Assembly (NCBI RefSeq): GCF_000515215.1
Contig: NZ_KI911557.1
Span: 1,073,486-1,137,485 of the forward strand
From: Methylomonas sp. 11b
GTDB lineage: Bacteria; Pseudomonadota; Gammaproteobacteria; Methylococcales; Methylomonadaceae
Reading direction: 5' to 3'
DNA: 64,000 bases
Positions 17,279 through 27,507 of this stretch are shown in pieces (position 1 is the stretch's first letter; the number at the start of each line of letters is the position of its first letter). A program made the translations under genes and the position numbers. The notes under the pieces were generated by a model. The model saw only the letters and a program-made list of their open reading frames with translations. It ran no database searches and was not told the DNA's origin.

Positions 17279-19309
17279 ATGCTTGATTCCCTTAGTAATC
17301 ACTCCGGACCCCAGGATTTTTCATTACGCAAACTGTTGACGGTATTGACTGCCACAGTGGCTTTACTGCTGGTAGTCGGCAATATATTTGTCTGGATTAG
17401 TCACGGCAAACTACAAACAGCGGAAACCGAAAAGCAGCGCTTGGTAAACGCTACTCTGGCGTTTAAAAATGTTCGCTATCACGTGGTGCAAATCCAGCAA
17501 TTTCTGACCGATGCGTCAGCGGTCGGTGAAGACGATTACAGCGAAGCCTTAGCGGAAAAAAACGCCGCTCATGCGGAACTGACGAGTTTACTGGCGATGA
17601 TGCCGGACAAGAAACCGGCGATTAAAGACGCCGATAACGCCGTGAGCGAGCTTTATGCCACCGGTGAACTCATGGCAAACGCCTATTTTCAGCAAGGCCG
17701 TGAAGCCGGCAACCTGATCATGAAAGCCCCGGAGAATGGCTTCGACGCGGCCTCGGAAATTCTGGCCGACAAACTCAATCAGCTTGCCGGCACCTTGGAA
17801 CAACAAGCCAACGCCGCGTCGCAGCAACAAAATCAGATGCAAAACCAAATGTTTACGGTCAGCGCCACGGTTGCCGGCCTGGCTTTATTATTGATCGTGT
17901 CCGCCAATGTCTGGCTGACGCGAAAATTATTTACCGTATTAGGCGGCGAACCCAGCTACGCATCAAAAATTGCCGGCAGTATCGCCAAGGGTCAGTTGGA
18001 CATCAACGTCGCCACTGAGAAAAACGATACCAGCAGTCTATTGGCTATTATGAAGCTGATGGGCCAGGAACTGACCAGCCATATGCGCGAGATCAATGCA
18101 GTTAGTAAGCAAATCGGTCAGTCTTCCTACCAAATATCCAATATCTCCGGCGGCATTTCCAATGCCAACCGCTCGGAACAGGCTCGATCTTCCGAGGTAA
18201 AAACCGCTACCGAACAACTACGTACTACGACCGAAGAAGTCGAACGCTTTTCCGTAGAAATCCGCCACCGCACCCAGGAAACGCAAAACACCGCGCAAAA
18301 AGGCATCGTCGCCGTTAACGAAAATCTTGATGAAATGCGCCGGGTTGTGAAAGAAGTAGAAAGCGCGGAAGCTAAAACCCTGGCACTGCGCCAGGCCAAT
18401 CGGCAAATTCAGGATATTACCACCACGATCCGTAACATCACCGAGCAAACCAATTTATTGGCCTTAAACGCCGCCATCGAAGCCGCCAGAGCCGGCGAGT
18501 ACGGCAGAGGCTTTGCTGTGGTAGCCGATGAAGTGCGTAAACTGGCGCAAAACGCCTCCAGCGCTACCGCCGAAATCGCCAGCATTATTGGCGAATTAAC
18601 CAAAATAATCGAAGAAAACACGCACGCGATGGGCTCCATCATCCAGACCACCAAACAAGGTATGGAAAAAGCCGAAACCACCAGCGTAGTGATTAACGAA
18701 ATTGTCGGCCAGATAGCGGAAAACGCCGGCACCGCGCAACAAATCTCCCAGGTTTCCAAATATCAACTAGAGAATGTCAACCAATTGCAGACCCGAGTAA
18801 CCGCTTTATTCGACGCGCTTGGCCAGAACGAATCCAAAGTGCACATCACCCGGACCATCAGCGACGACCTTTATGTAGTTACCGAAAAAATGCGCACCAT
18901 GCTGGAGCACTTTAGCTTCGATGCGCAGTGGACGGCAACACCAGCCGCCAACGAGCACCGCAAATTTCCACGCAGCAGCCACTATTTGCTGGCACATGTG
19001 GAAATCGCCGACTTGGTTCTCGACGGGGTCACCGCTGATTTCAGCATGTCCGGCGCCTGTTTGCGTCTGCCCGTGGCACTGCCCTGCCCGCTAAACAGCT
19101 CCATTACTATTCAGCTGCGCATTCCGTACGACAATATTCAGCAATACGAATCCCAACTGCCACTGGAGCTTACCTGCACCCTGGTCTGGCACAAACCCGT
19201 GGATGGCGAACACCACTACGGCGTCAAATTCAACGAATTCATGTCACCGGAGTCCGCACAGAGTTTAAAAGCCTGTTTTGCCTTTTTCAATCACTCCGCA
19301 ACCTATTAG
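17279..19309 (+). CDS. Methyl-accepting chemotaxis protein with C-terminal PilZ domain
   Basis: 676-aa inner-membrane chemoreceptor. A first membrane helix ([19 protein letters not shown], about 22-40), a periplasmic helical sensor region, a second helix ([16 protein letters not shown]), a HAMP-like linker and a signalling domain whose hairpin tip contains [20 protein letters not shown] and [15 protein letters not shown]. Unusually, the protein continues into a PilZ domain: HRKFPR (R561-R565, the RxxxR motif) and DFSMSG (587-592, the D/NxSxxG motif), the two c-di-GMP contact sites. It should report to CheA/CheW while sensing c-di-GMP. No che genes are adjacent. Confidence 0.92.
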   Translation: MLDSLSNHSGPQDFSLRKLLTVLTATVALLLVVGNIFVWISHGKLQTAETEKQRLVNATLAFKNVRYHVVQIQQFLTDASAVGEDDYSEALAEKNAAHAELTSLLAMMPDKKPAIKDADNAVSELYATGELMANAYFQQGREAGNLIMKAPENGFDAASEILADKLNQLAGTLEQQANAASQQQNQMQNQMFTVSATVAGLALLLIVSANVWLTRKLFTVLGGEPSYASKIAGSIAKGQLDINVATEKNDTSSLLAIMKLMGQELTSHMREINAVSKQIGQSSYQISNISGGISNANRSEQARSSEVKTATEQLRTTTEEVERFSVEIRHRTQETQNTAQKGIVAVNENLDEMRRVVKEVESAEAKTLALRQANRQIQDITTTIRNITEQTNLLALNAAIEAARAGEYGRGFAVVADEVRKLAQNASSATAEIASIIGELTKIIEENTHAMGSIIQTTKQGMEKAETTSVVINEIVGQIAENAGTAQQISQVSKYQLENVNQLQTRVTALFDALGQNESKVHITRTISDDLYVVTEKMRTMLEHFSFDAQWTATPAANEHRKFPRSSHYLLAHVEIADLVLDGVTADFSMSGACLRLPVALPCPLNSSITIQLRIPYDNIQQYESQLPLELTCTLVWHKPVDGEHHYGVKFNEFMSPESAQSLKACFAFFNHSATY

Positions 19310-19339
19310 CCGCGGTTTGAAAATACTCGGCTCAAAAAC

Positions 19340-19696
19340 TCAATCGAACGCGTTGCAGCAAGGGCATTTCCAATCGACGTCCGCTGGCCGCGTCGGGTGC
19401 ACATGATTCAGCAGTTTTTTCGAGCCGCCGAAATCATGATAATTTTGGCAGACTTTTTCGAACGCGGCCTTGGGCGATGCGGCATAGCTAAACTTAAATT
19501 TGGGATATCTGCCCACGTGTTGTTTCAAGCGGGCGTTTAGGTCGGTTTCCGAACGGCCCACGTATTTGACGACAAACTTATTGGTTTTTTGATTGATAAT
19601 GCCCAAGGCATAATTGCCCTCGGCGCTTTCGGTGATTAGTTCGTTGATTTTGGCATTGCTCAAATCGTAAGCCCCTTGCATATCAAGTGAAGCCAT
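19340..19696 (-). CDS. GIY-YIG-like small protein
   Basis: 118-aa protein whose core GNYALGIINQKTNK...VVKYVGRSETDLNARLKQHV resembles the GIY-YIG nuclease fold: a degenerate GIY strand, the YVG strand, the Arg and the RLxxH helix. Family members include structure-specific nucleases; the first motif here is weak, so activity is uncertain. The C-terminus has a CPCC motif that might bind metal. The start is fixed by AGGAGGACAC before the ATG. Stand-alone gene. Confidence 0.65.
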   Translation of the reverse strand: MASLDMQGAYDLSNAKINELITESAEGNYALGIINQKTNKFVVKYVGRSETDLNARLKQHVGRYPKFKFSYAASPKAAFEKVCQNYHDFGGSKKLLNHVHPTRPADVDWKCPCCNAFD

Positions 19697-19904
19697 GTGT
19701 CCTCCTGTAGCGTCTAGCTATTCTTATAATCAAGTCGTAGGTCTGGCAAATATGCCTGATAGCAGGATAATACTCTCATCTGGGTCAAGTATTACTTTAA
19801 ATATTGCAAGTTCAGTCCGACGCATTTGTAAGGGGCTGCTCGACCGGACAGAATATACCGCTCAGGATTAACGAATTTTACAGGTGTCCACACCAGGAGC
19901 CGGG

Positions 19905-21074
19905 ATGCATCGCTTGATATTTTCGGGGTGTTTGACAAGTGTTGTTTGTTTGCTGCTGGCTTTCCCGGCGCACAGCACCGAATGGCAAGTCGGCCCGCAG
20001 CGCGCGCTTAAACTGCCTAGTGCCGCTGCGAGACTGGCCAAAGACGGCGATGTAGTCAGTATCGATGCCGGGCTTTATCGGGGCGATATCGCCAGCTGGC
20101 CGCAGCAGCGGCTGACCATACGCGGACTGGCAGGCGGCGCCCATCTGGAAGCGCTCGGCAATTCTGCGGAAGACAAAGCGATTTGGGTGCTAAAAGGCAA
20201 CGACGTTGTCGTTGAGAATATCGAACTTTCGGGTGCAACCGCGCCGGCTCTGAACGGCGCCGGCATCCGCTTCGAAGGTACCAATCTGACCCTGAGGAAC
20301 TGCCATTTCCATCACAACCAGATGGGCATCTTGACCGGCGTTAACCCTGACAGCGACATCGTGATCGAAAACTCGGAGTTTAACGACAATACCGTCGATT
20401 ATCCGCGCTACGGCAAACTGGGCCATAACATCTACATCGGCAATATCCGCCGTTTTACCCTGCAAAATTCTTATGTCCACGATGCCAGCACCGGCCATAA
20501 CGTCAAATCGCGGGCCAGGGAAAACTATATTCTTTACAATCGCATCACCGACGAACGTAACGGCTCCAGTTATCTGGTGGACTTACCCGATGGCGGCGCC
20601 GGCTATCTGATTGGGAATCTGTTTCATCAGGGTGCAAACACCGAAAATGCCGCAATGCTGGCGTTTGCCGCCGAACACAACCAAACCCAGCCGAAACAAC
20701 AGCTTTATCTGGTGAACAACACCTTCGTCAACGATCACCCCGGCGGCTCGTTTCTAAATAATCACAGCATTGCGACAGCGATGTTAATCAACAATCTGTT
20801 GATAGGCGAAGCCACCGAAGTTGTTGGCCCAAACCTGGAAAACCACGACCTAAGGGCTGCGGCCAATGTGTTAAGCGATCCGGCTAATTACGATTACCGC
20901 CTGAAGTCAGACGCCCCGGCAATCGATCAGGGCATCACGCTCGGATTTGCCGCCAACGGGTTTCCGCTTAATCCGCAATTTGTCTACCGTCACCCGCACA
21001 CCAGCGAAAAACGCTGGCAACGAGGGCCGCTTGATGTGGGTGCCTACGAATTTATCGCCAAACAACCGGATTAA
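19905..21074 (+). CDS. Secreted right-handed beta-helix protein
   Basis: 389-aa exported protein. The ATG at 19905 follows CAGGAGC and gives a good signal peptide (LIFSGCLTSVVCLLLAFPAHS). The rest is a pectate-lyase-type right-handed beta-helix: repeated short strands such as VVVENIELSG, LTLRNCHFHHNQMGI, IVIENSEFNDN, FTLQNSYVHDA, and the LNPQF...DVGAYEF ending usual in polysaccharide-lyase-like and NosD-like proteins. It probably acts on or binds extracellular polysaccharide. Convergent with the transporter genes that follow. Enzymatic activity cannot be confirmed. Confidence 0.8.
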   Translation: MHRLIFSGCLTSVVCLLLAFPAHSTEWQVGPQRALKLPSAAARLAKDGDVVSIDAGLYRGDIASWPQQRLTIRGLAGGAHLEALGNSAEDKAIWVLKGNDVVVENIELSGATAPALNGAGIRFEGTNLTLRNCHFHHNQMGILTGVNPDSDIVIENSEFNDNTVDYPRYGKLGHNIYIGNIRRFTLQNSYVHDASTGHNVKSRARENYILYNRITDERNGSSYLVDLPDGGAGYLIGNLFHQGANTENAAMLAFAAEHNQTQPKQQLYLVNNTFVNDHPGGSFLNNHSIATAMLINNLLIGEATEVVGPNLENHDLRAAANVLSDPANYDYRLKSDAPAIDQGITLGFAANGFPLNPQFVYRHPHTSEKRWQRGPLDVGAYEFIAKQPD

Positions 21075-21077
21075 ACC

Positions 21078-21206
21078 TCAGCCGAACAAAGCCAAGGCCT
21101 TTTTCAACGTAGACCACACCCCCCAACTAAGTGGAATCAGCACATAAAGCCAAAATACCGCCAACAGCCAGGGGCTGGAAGATTTACTGGTTTCTGAGTT
21201 ATTCAT
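21078..21206 (-). CDS. Small partner subunit of the OFA-type MFS transporter
   Basis: 42-aa single-span membrane protein (NNSETSKSSSPWLLAVFWLY then VLIPLSWGVWSTLKKALALFG). It begins 18 bases after the MFS gene stop on the same strand. Tiny proteins of this form are found next to OFA-family transporters in many bacteria and are annotated as MFS transporter small subunits; their role may be to stabilise or gate the transporter. Confidence 0.75.
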   Translation of the reverse strand: MNNSETSKSSSPWLLAVFWLYVLIPLSWGVWSTLKKALALFG

Positions 21207-21224
21207 GGATAGCCCTGTCAGTGT

Positions 21225-22631
21225 TTAATGTTCCGCTTCGTCAGCCGGATAAATACCATCCAGCTCGTCGAAATCGCCGTGTTTCATGTGATGTTTCTCG
21301 TGTACCGGCCGTATCGACAGATTGGCAATAAAACCCACCACCAATAATCCGGCCATGATGTACATGGTGACGTTGTAGGCATCGGCCTTTGCTACGCCCT
21401 GGTTTATTTGATATTCGCGGATGTAATTGACCAACACCGGTCCCAACACCCCGGCAGTGGACCAGGCCGTCAGCAAGCGGCCGTGTATGCCGCCAACGAA
21501 ACGGGTGCCGAAAATATCCGCCAGATAAGCCGGAATTGTGGAAAAACCGCCGCCGTACATGCTCATGATCAAAGCGTACAAGAGCACGAACAGCGCCATA
21601 TTGCCGGTCATACCCATGGTAGGTATCGTAGCGTATAGACCTGCGCCCACTGCGAAGAAAATAAAGTAAGTATTTTTACGGCCGAGAAAATCCGAAGCCG
21701 ACGACCAGAAAAACCGCCCACCCATATTAAACAGGCTCAGCAAACCGACGAAACCGGCCGCCGAAGCAGGCGTTACCGAGCCTTTAAACATCTCTTGTAT
21801 CATCACCGAGGCTTGACCCAACACACCGATGCCGGCTGTCACGTTCAGACACAACACCAGCCACAACAAATAAAACTGCGGGGTTTTCAGGGCTTGGTCG
21901 ATATGCACATGCTTGTCGGTGATCATTTTGTTTTGCACCAACGGCGGTGTCCAGCCTTCCGGTTGCCAATTGGGCGGCGGGATGCGGATGGTCAATGCGC
22001 CTATCAGCATCGAACAAAAATACAGGCCGCCCATCACCAAAAATGTTTGCACTACCCCGACCGATTCGGCCGATTTGAACTGGTCCATCAGCAGCACCGA
22101 CAAGGGCGCGCCTATCATCGCGCCGCCGCCGAAACCCATGATGGCCATGCCGGTTGCCATACCGCGCCGATCCGGAAACCATTTGATCAAAGTCGATACC
22201 GGCGACACATAACCCAGGCCTAGGCCAATCCCGCCGATTACCCCGTAACCGAGATAAATCAGCCAGATTTCGTGCAGGTGCACGCCCAGCGCAGAGATCA
22301 AAAAACCGCCGCCAAAACAACAGGCCGCGACGACCATCGTTAAGCGTGGCCCGACTTTTTCCAGCCATTTGCCGCCGAACGCCGCCGATAAACCTAAAAA
22401 CACAATCGCCAGACTGAAGATCCAGCCCAGCGTCGTCAGCTTCCAATCCTCCGGCGCGGAACTAGCGACACCTATCACTCGCGTCAACGGATCATTAAAC
22501 ACACTGAATGCGTAGGCTTGGCCGATGCAAAGATGCACGGACAATGCCGCCGGCGGCACCAGCCACCGGCTATAGCCGGGCTGCGCGACGCTATGTTGTT
22601 TGGAAAAAAATCCCGACATACTTGAATCCAT
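21225..22631 (-). CDS. OFA-family MFS transporter (oxalate/formate antiporter-like)
   Basis: 468-aa 12-helix major-facilitator transporter of the oxalate:formate antiporter family. Family signs are the N-terminal SVHLCIGQAYAFSVF, the first cytoplasmic loop GGKWLEKVGPR, GYGVIGGIGLGLGYVSPVST and the WFPDRRGMATG motif. The family moves small carboxylates or related anions; in a C1-using organism formate or oxalate would be sensible, but substrate is inferred only. It is followed by its 42-aa partner gene. A second in-frame ATG at 22619 is an alternative start. Confidence 0.9.
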   Translation of the reverse strand: MDSSMSGFFSKQHSVAQPGYSRWLVPPAALSVHLCIGQAYAFSVFNDPLTRVIGVASSAPEDWKLTTLGWIFSLAIVFLGLSAAFGGKWLEKVGPRLTMVVAACCFGGGFLISALGVHLHEIWLIYLGYGVIGGIGLGLGYVSPVSTLIKWFPDRRGMATGMAIMGFGGGAMIGAPLSVLLMDQFKSAESVGVVQTFLVMGGLYFCSMLIGALTIRIPPPNWQPEGWTPPLVQNKMITDKHVHIDQALKTPQFYLLWLVLCLNVTAGIGVLGQASVMIQEMFKGSVTPASAAGFVGLLSLFNMGGRFFWSSASDFLGRKNTYFIFFAVGAGLYATIPTMGMTGNMALFVLLYALIMSMYGGGFSTIPAYLADIFGTRFVGGIHGRLLTAWSTAGVLGPVLVNYIREYQINQGVAKADAYNVTMYIMAGLLVVGFIANLSIRPVHEKHHMKHGDFDELDGIYPADEAEH

Positions 22632-22940
22632 TGTTTAGCTAAATTATCGATATTGGCGTTTTCCCGCAGCGCCGGCCTATGCGACATTTTAGCATTGCCG
22701 GCCGGCAGGCTTTAAATCCAATATCGGCCAAGCCGCGTCCTGATACTTGCCGTCTGCATCAACGCCAAGCCTGCAAACAAAGCCATATACCGCAAACCGA
22801 CCTATTTAATTAACACAGATTAATTAAAAAATTAACACTTGATCTACCGTATTCCCCGCCACTCTGGGTCTTCAGATCTCGGCACACTACTTGCTGTCTC
22901 CGAAAAGCCTTATAACTTCTAAATACCTGACTAAAAAACA
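22632..22940. promoter_or_regulatory. Divergent promoter region with paired TTAATTAA boxes
   Basis: Region between the divergent MFS and TonB-receptor genes. Two copies of the 8-bp palindrome TTAATTAA lie at 22806-22813 and 22820-22827, six bases apart, about 115 bases before the receptor start, followed by AAAAATTAAC. They could be an operator for the receptor, for example iron- or metal-responsive, but they do not match a canonical Fur box. I found no cobalamin-riboswitch-like structure. Confidence 0.4.
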
Positions 22941-25292
22941 ATGAAAAAAACCAAGTTACAGGATTTTCCAGTTGCCCAAACCGGCCAACTAGCAGGCGTC
23001 GCTGCCTTGCTTTTTTCGCTGCAAGGCATCGCTAACGCCGCCGAGCCATCGCCGACCGAGGATCTAAAAAACAGCGAGACAACCAGCAAAACCAAAATCG
23101 CCAGAACCGCCAACCAAAGCCAAACCAGCGACACTGCCACTACGCTGGATACGGTCACCGTCGCTGGAACGGCCCCATTTAATCCACCCAACCAAAAACC
23201 GCAACTGGATACCGAAGCCGCCACCGGCAGCCGCTTGGGCCTGACGCCTCGCGAGACGCCGGCTTCAATCACCATCATCGATCGGGCGACATTCGAAAAA
23301 CGCGGCGCGCAGACTACGCAGGAAGCCTTGGAAAAAGCTCCCGGCATACTCGTATCGTCGCAACCCGGCTCGGCCGGTTCTGTATCGATGCGCGGCTTTA
23401 CCGGCGCACAAATCACCCAGTTGTTCAACGGTATCACCGTGCAATATGATGTCGTGGCCGCCCGTCCCATCGACAGCTGGATCACTGATAGGGTTGAGGT
23501 GTTGGGCGGACCGTCTACATTCTTATACGGTCAAGGCGCAGTAGGCGGCTCGGTCAACTATGTCAGTAAAATCGCGCATCGCGGCCCGGATGAACACCAC
23601 GGCTTGGTCTCGCTGGGCGAATATTTAAACCGCAGAGCGTCCTATGGTTTCAACGGCCAGCTAGGCAACACGGATAACTGGCTGCAAGCCGACATCAGCT
23701 ATTTGGGGTCCGAGGGCTATATTGACAACACGGAAGCCGATTCCGGGGTGATGTCGTTTTCCTTATTGAGCGACATCACTTCCAAGCTGTCGCATACCAT
23801 CGCCTTTGAGCACCAGATGGAAGATCGTGACTCTTACTGGGGTACGCCGGTACTTAATCCGGTGGTCAACGGTAGAATCGTCCCTTGGGGCACCGAGGGT
23901 TTAGGCCCTAACGAAGGGCAAATAGACCCCGGCACCCGCTATAAAAACTATAACGCCACGGGTTCGGTATTCGATCAGCAAGTGTTTTGGTTACGCGACG
24001 TAGTTGATTATCAACTGTCCGATAACACCCAATTGAAAAACACCTTTTATTACTACAAAGCAGATCGCCAGTACTTAAACGTAGAAGGTTACGACTGGAA
24101 CAGCACGAATACCCTGATTACCCGTAATAAATCGTTTGCGGTAAATCACGATCAGGCTCTGGTCGGCAACCGATTCGAAATCGTGCATAGCAGCAATTGG
24201 TTCAGCCTGCCTTCGAAAATCTCGGCCGGGGTCGACATTGCCTACAATAAGCAAACCCGCGCACCCAGCATGGAAAGCTCGGCAGGCACCGTCAGTATCG
24301 TTAACCCGTACAATTTCAGCACCGGCACTTATTACGACAACCCTCTGGCCACTGGACCAATCTCCAACGCCCGCAACGAACTTTATACCGTCGCCGGCTA
24401 TGCCGAAAACCGCCTGACCCTGGTGCCCGATCTGAATTTGATCACCGGCGTGCGGGTGGACGACATACGCTTGGATTCAAAGAATCTGCGCACGTCCTTT
24501 GTTGCACCAACTGCCACCAACCCCGCAGCTTTCGGCCGCCGCTGGACCGCTGTGACCTGGCGCGCAGCACTGATGTACGACATCACCTCCACCTTTAACG
24601 TCTACGCGCAATACAGCACCGCGGCCGATCCGCCATCCGGCATATTGACCACCGGCACTTTCGCCGCGCTGCAAGACTTCGACCTCACCACGGGCCGGCA
24701 AGCGGAGGTGGGTACTAAATTCGACTTTTGGGACGGCAAAGGCTCGGCGACGCTGGCGGGCTACTACATCGAACGCAAAAACCTATCAATAACCGATCCG
24801 ACGGACCGAAATCGGCAGTTACCAATAGGTGCACAGTCCTCTGGCGGTGTGGAGGCCAATGTCGGCGTACAACTCAACGATCAATGGAGCGTACAAGGCA
24901 ACATGGCCTATGTCGATGCCCAGTACGACAAGTTCCTGGAAACCGTCGGTACCAGCACGGTGTCAAGAAAAGGCAATCGGCCGGCCAATGTCGCCAAATG
25001 GGTGGCCAACGCGTGGCTAACCTGGGATTTCGATGCCGATTGGCAATGGAATTTTGGATCGCGTTACGTCGGCGACCGCTTCGTCGATACCGCCAACCTG
25101 ATCAAAGCCCCGGCCTATGCGGTATTCGATACCCAACTGTCGTGGAAATTTAACCCAAAAGCCACCGTCACCGCGCGGGTTAAAAACCTGTCCGACGAGC
25201 AATACGTCGAATGGGGTAGCGGCGGTAATGCGCCGTTATTCTTTGTCGCTGCACCGCGTACCTTCATGATGGAATTGAAAGTAGACTTTTAA
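22941..25292 (+). CDS. TonB-dependent siderophore-type receptor
   Basis: 783-aa outer-membrane receptor. An extended N-terminus with a signal-like stretch (VAALLFSLQGIANA) precedes a TonB-box-like TLDTVTVAG (residues about 68-76), the plug domain (about 95-220; RETPASITIIDRATFEKRGA, SMRGFTGAQI, VEVLGGPSTFLYGQG) and a 22-strand barrel ending in the usual aromatic-terminated strand MMELKVDF. FhuA/FecA-like siderophore receptors share these plug motifs. The following PepSY gene overlaps by one base, suggesting uptake plus reductive release of a metal-chelate, iron or copper. Ligand unknown. Confidence 0.9.
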   Translation: MKKTKLQDFPVAQTGQLAGVAALLFSLQGIANAAEPSPTEDLKNSETTSKTKIARTANQSQTSDTATTLDTVTVAGTAPFNPPNQKPQLDTEAATGSRLGLTPRETPASITIIDRATFEKRGAQTTQEALEKAPGILVSSQPGSAGSVSMRGFTGAQITQLFNGITVQYDVVAARPIDSWITDRVEVLGGPSTFLYGQGAVGGSVNYVSKIAHRGPDEHHGLVSLGEYLNRRASYGFNGQLGNTDNWLQADISYLGSEGYIDNTEADSGVMSFSLLSDITSKLSHTIAFEHQMEDRDSYWGTPVLNPVVNGRIVPWGTEGLGPNEGQIDPGTRYKNYNATGSVFDQQVFWLRDVVDYQLSDNTQLKNTFYYYKADRQYLNVEGYDWNSTNTLITRNKSFAVNHDQALVGNRFEIVHSSNWFSLPSKISAGVDIAYNKQTRAPSMESSAGTVSIVNPYNFSTGTYYDNPLATGPISNARNELYTVAGYAENRLTLVPDLNLITGVRVDDIRLDSKNLRTSFVAPTATNPAAFGRRWTAVTWRAALMYDITSTFNVYAQYSTAADPPSGILTTGTFAALQDFDLTTGRQAEVGTKFDFWDGKGSATLAGYYIERKNLSITDPTDRNRQLPIGAQSSGGVEANVGVQLNDQWSVQGNMAYVDAQYDKFLETVGTSTVSRKGNRPANVAKWVANAWLTWDFDADWQWNFGSRYVGDRFVDTANLIKAPAYAVFDTQLSWKFNPKATVTARVKNLSDEQYVEWGSGGNAPLFFVAAPRTFMMELKVDF

Positions 25293-26788
25293 TGCTCACC
25301 AGGTTCAAGCGCTATCTATACCTGAGCCATCGCTGGCTCGGTATAGTGCTATGCCTGTTTATGGCGATGTGGTTCGTGTCCGGGGTAGTGATGATGTATA
25401 TCGGCTACCCCAAACTAACGCCGCAAGAAAGGCTGAGCGGCTTGCCGGGCTTGGCCGCGGAGCGCTGCCATATCAGCCTGGCGCAAGCACTGGCCGCTAC
25501 CGGCCACGCCAAAAGCCCGGATAGCGTGCGCTTGACCAGCGTGGCCGGCGTACCGCGTTATGTGTTTGCTTACGGCAAAAAGCAAATTGCCGTCGATGCC
25601 GAAACCGGGAACCGTATCGATCACGTCACGCCGGCCCAGGCGCTGGCATCAGCCGGCAGTTTTCTGCCGACCGTCAACGGCCATTATCTGGACAGTATCA
25701 ATGAAGACGCCTGGACGCATTCGAAAGCACTGGACGAACATCGCCCGCTGCACTGCGTGCAAATGGACGACGAGCCAGCCACACTGCTTTATATTTCCAA
25801 CACTACCGGCGAAGTGGTGCGCGACGCCAATCGCAGCGAACGCATCTGGAACTGGCTGGGCGCCTGGATCCATTGGCTGTACCCGTTTCGCGGCGGCGCA
25901 CTGGATAATTACGCTGCCGACATCATCATTTACACCGCGCTGGCCGGTTCGATATTGAGCCTGTTCGGCATCGCGGTTGGCCTACTGCGCTGGCGGTTTA
26001 AAGGCCGGTACAAGCACGGCACGAAAACCCCATACCGCAACGTCTGGATGCGGTGGCATCATTTGTTGGGTCTTGGATTCGGTGTAATCGCTTTCACCTG
26101 GATATTGAGCGGCTTATTTTCCATGAATCCGTGGAAGATATTCGACTCCACCGCCGCCAAACCCAATCTCCACGCCTACATGGGCGGAGAAATTGCCCCG
26201 CACTACTTCCCATTATCCGTGCCGGAGGCCTTGGCGCGCTTCCATGAGGCTGGCTTTCAAGCACGGGAAATCGAGTGGCGCTTACTGAACGGTCAGGGCT
26301 ATTACATCGCCTTTGACGGCCTGGGCCGCAGCCGCATTCAGGCGGCGCAGGCTAATGGTCGGGTATTCGAGAAATTCGGCTGGCCGGAACTGCAAACTGC
26401 GGCGGAACGGCTAATGGATCGAAGTAAAGTCGCTAGGCAAAGCGTGTAAAGCGAATACGACTTTTATTACTACAGCCGCGCCGCGCATACCATGACCGGG
26501 CACATCGAAAAACGCTTGCCGATCCTACGTCTGGAATTCACCGACCCCGACAGTACGTGGCTGCATCTCGATCCGTACACCGGCAACTTCAGCAAACTCG
26601 ATGATGGTAGACGTGTCAGCCGCTGGCTATTTGCCTTCTTGCACAGCTGGGACTGGCTACCGTTACTGAATCATCGGCCAATCTGGGATATTTTATTGAT
26701 AGTGTTTAGTGTCGGCGGCCTGTTGATTAGCGTAAGCGGCATCGTGATCGGCTGGCAGCGCGTGAAGCGAAAGCTGTCTACTCCTTAA
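25292..26788 (+). pseudogene. PepSY-domain membrane protein interrupted by one in-frame stop
   Basis: A PepSY-associated membrane protein (PiuB/ferric-reductase-like) of about 498 codons. The frame stops at TAA 26447-26449 but continues without shift through SEYDFYYYSRAAHTMTGHIE to 26788, and the YDxYYY motif and C-terminal membrane helix after the stop are normal parts of the family. Upstream there are helices at LGIVLCLFMAMWFVSGVVMM, around residues 205-230, and at LGFGVIAFTWILSGLFSM. So a single nonsense change (for instance CAA to TAA) splits the gene into 385 and about 113 residues. The two parts may be non-functional, or the stop may be a sequencing error. It follows its TonB receptor with a one-base overlap. 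Confidence 0.85.
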
Positions 26789-26982
26789 GCCAACCCAAGA
26801 CTACCGACGCTTCCGAGCAAGCGGGAGCCCAACCATTTGGGATGAGTACTATCGCAGCATGATCGGCTTAATCATTAACGGTTAGAAAACTTCAGCCAAA
26901 ACGCTTATTCTGTGACGACTAGCGTAGCCTCGCTGAGTATTCCCCTTCTACCGAAACGCCAAATGCTGCGGATACTAAAACC

Positions 26983-27507
26983 ATGAACGACTCAAGAACC
27001 CGCCTGGATAAAATCAATACCCGAATCAAAAACAACCCGGTGTTGTCCTTATTGATAGCCGTCAGCACCCTGGTTATAGGCCTTTCGACGTTTACCAATG
27101 CCACCCGGAATCTGATGGATTTGTTGAGCGGCGCGGAGCAGAGGCCGGCGATCAACGGCGTATGGCAAGCCCAGGTCATTTATGACTGGCCCAACGCCAA
27201 TTATCAAGAGAATTTTAATTTCGCCGGTAGCGATACGCAGCTATATGGCAGCGCTACATTTACCGGCAGCCAAAACGGCATATTGGAAGGCGAAATCACG
27301 GGTGATACCTTGCGCTTTATCACCAAAACTCCGGAATCGCTGGGATCAGGCCCCATACAAGAGGCTATCCATCGTTATCAAGGCAAAATGGCCGGCGATG
27401 AAATTAAATTTGTGATGCAAACTGAAGGCGGTTATTCGGCGCATGTGCCTGTTGAGTTTACTGCGACGAGAACCGGCAATCCGGAGCTTCAGCCGGCACC
27501 CAACTGA
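26983..27507 (+). CDS. Membrane-anchored hypothetical protein
   Basis: 174-aa protein with one membrane helix (PVLSLLIAVSTLVIGLSTF, residues about 23-41) and a C-terminal domain of about 110 residues opening INGVWQAQVIYDWPN, rich in beta-like segments (LYGSATFTGSQNGILEGEIT, LRFITK, EIKFVMQTEGG). The layout of one helix plus a small lipocalin-like beta domain is shared with the gene at 15918-16430. The function is unknown and it stands alone. Confidence 0.65.
   Translation: MNDSRTRLDKINTRIKNNPVLSLLIAVSTLVIGLSTFTNATRNLMDLLSGAEQRPAINGVWQAQVIYDWPNANYQENFNFAGSDTQLYGSATFTGSQNGILEGEITGDTLRFITKTPESLGSGPIQEAIHRYQGKMAGDEIKFVMQTEGGYSAHVPVEFTATRTGNPELQPAPN

Noticed and set aside
17025..17339. 104-codon frame before the chemoreceptor gene
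   Set aside because: No family features and it overlaps the chemoreceptor start; treated as chance.
22700..22940. Cobalamin riboswitch before the TonB receptor
   Set aside because: I could not find a B12-box-like conserved core or a terminator-antiterminator arrangement.
26447..26449. Programmed recoding of the in-frame TAA in the PepSY gene
   Set aside because: TAA is not used for selenocysteine or pyrrolysine and no slippery site is visible; a nonsense mutation or sequencing error is simpler.
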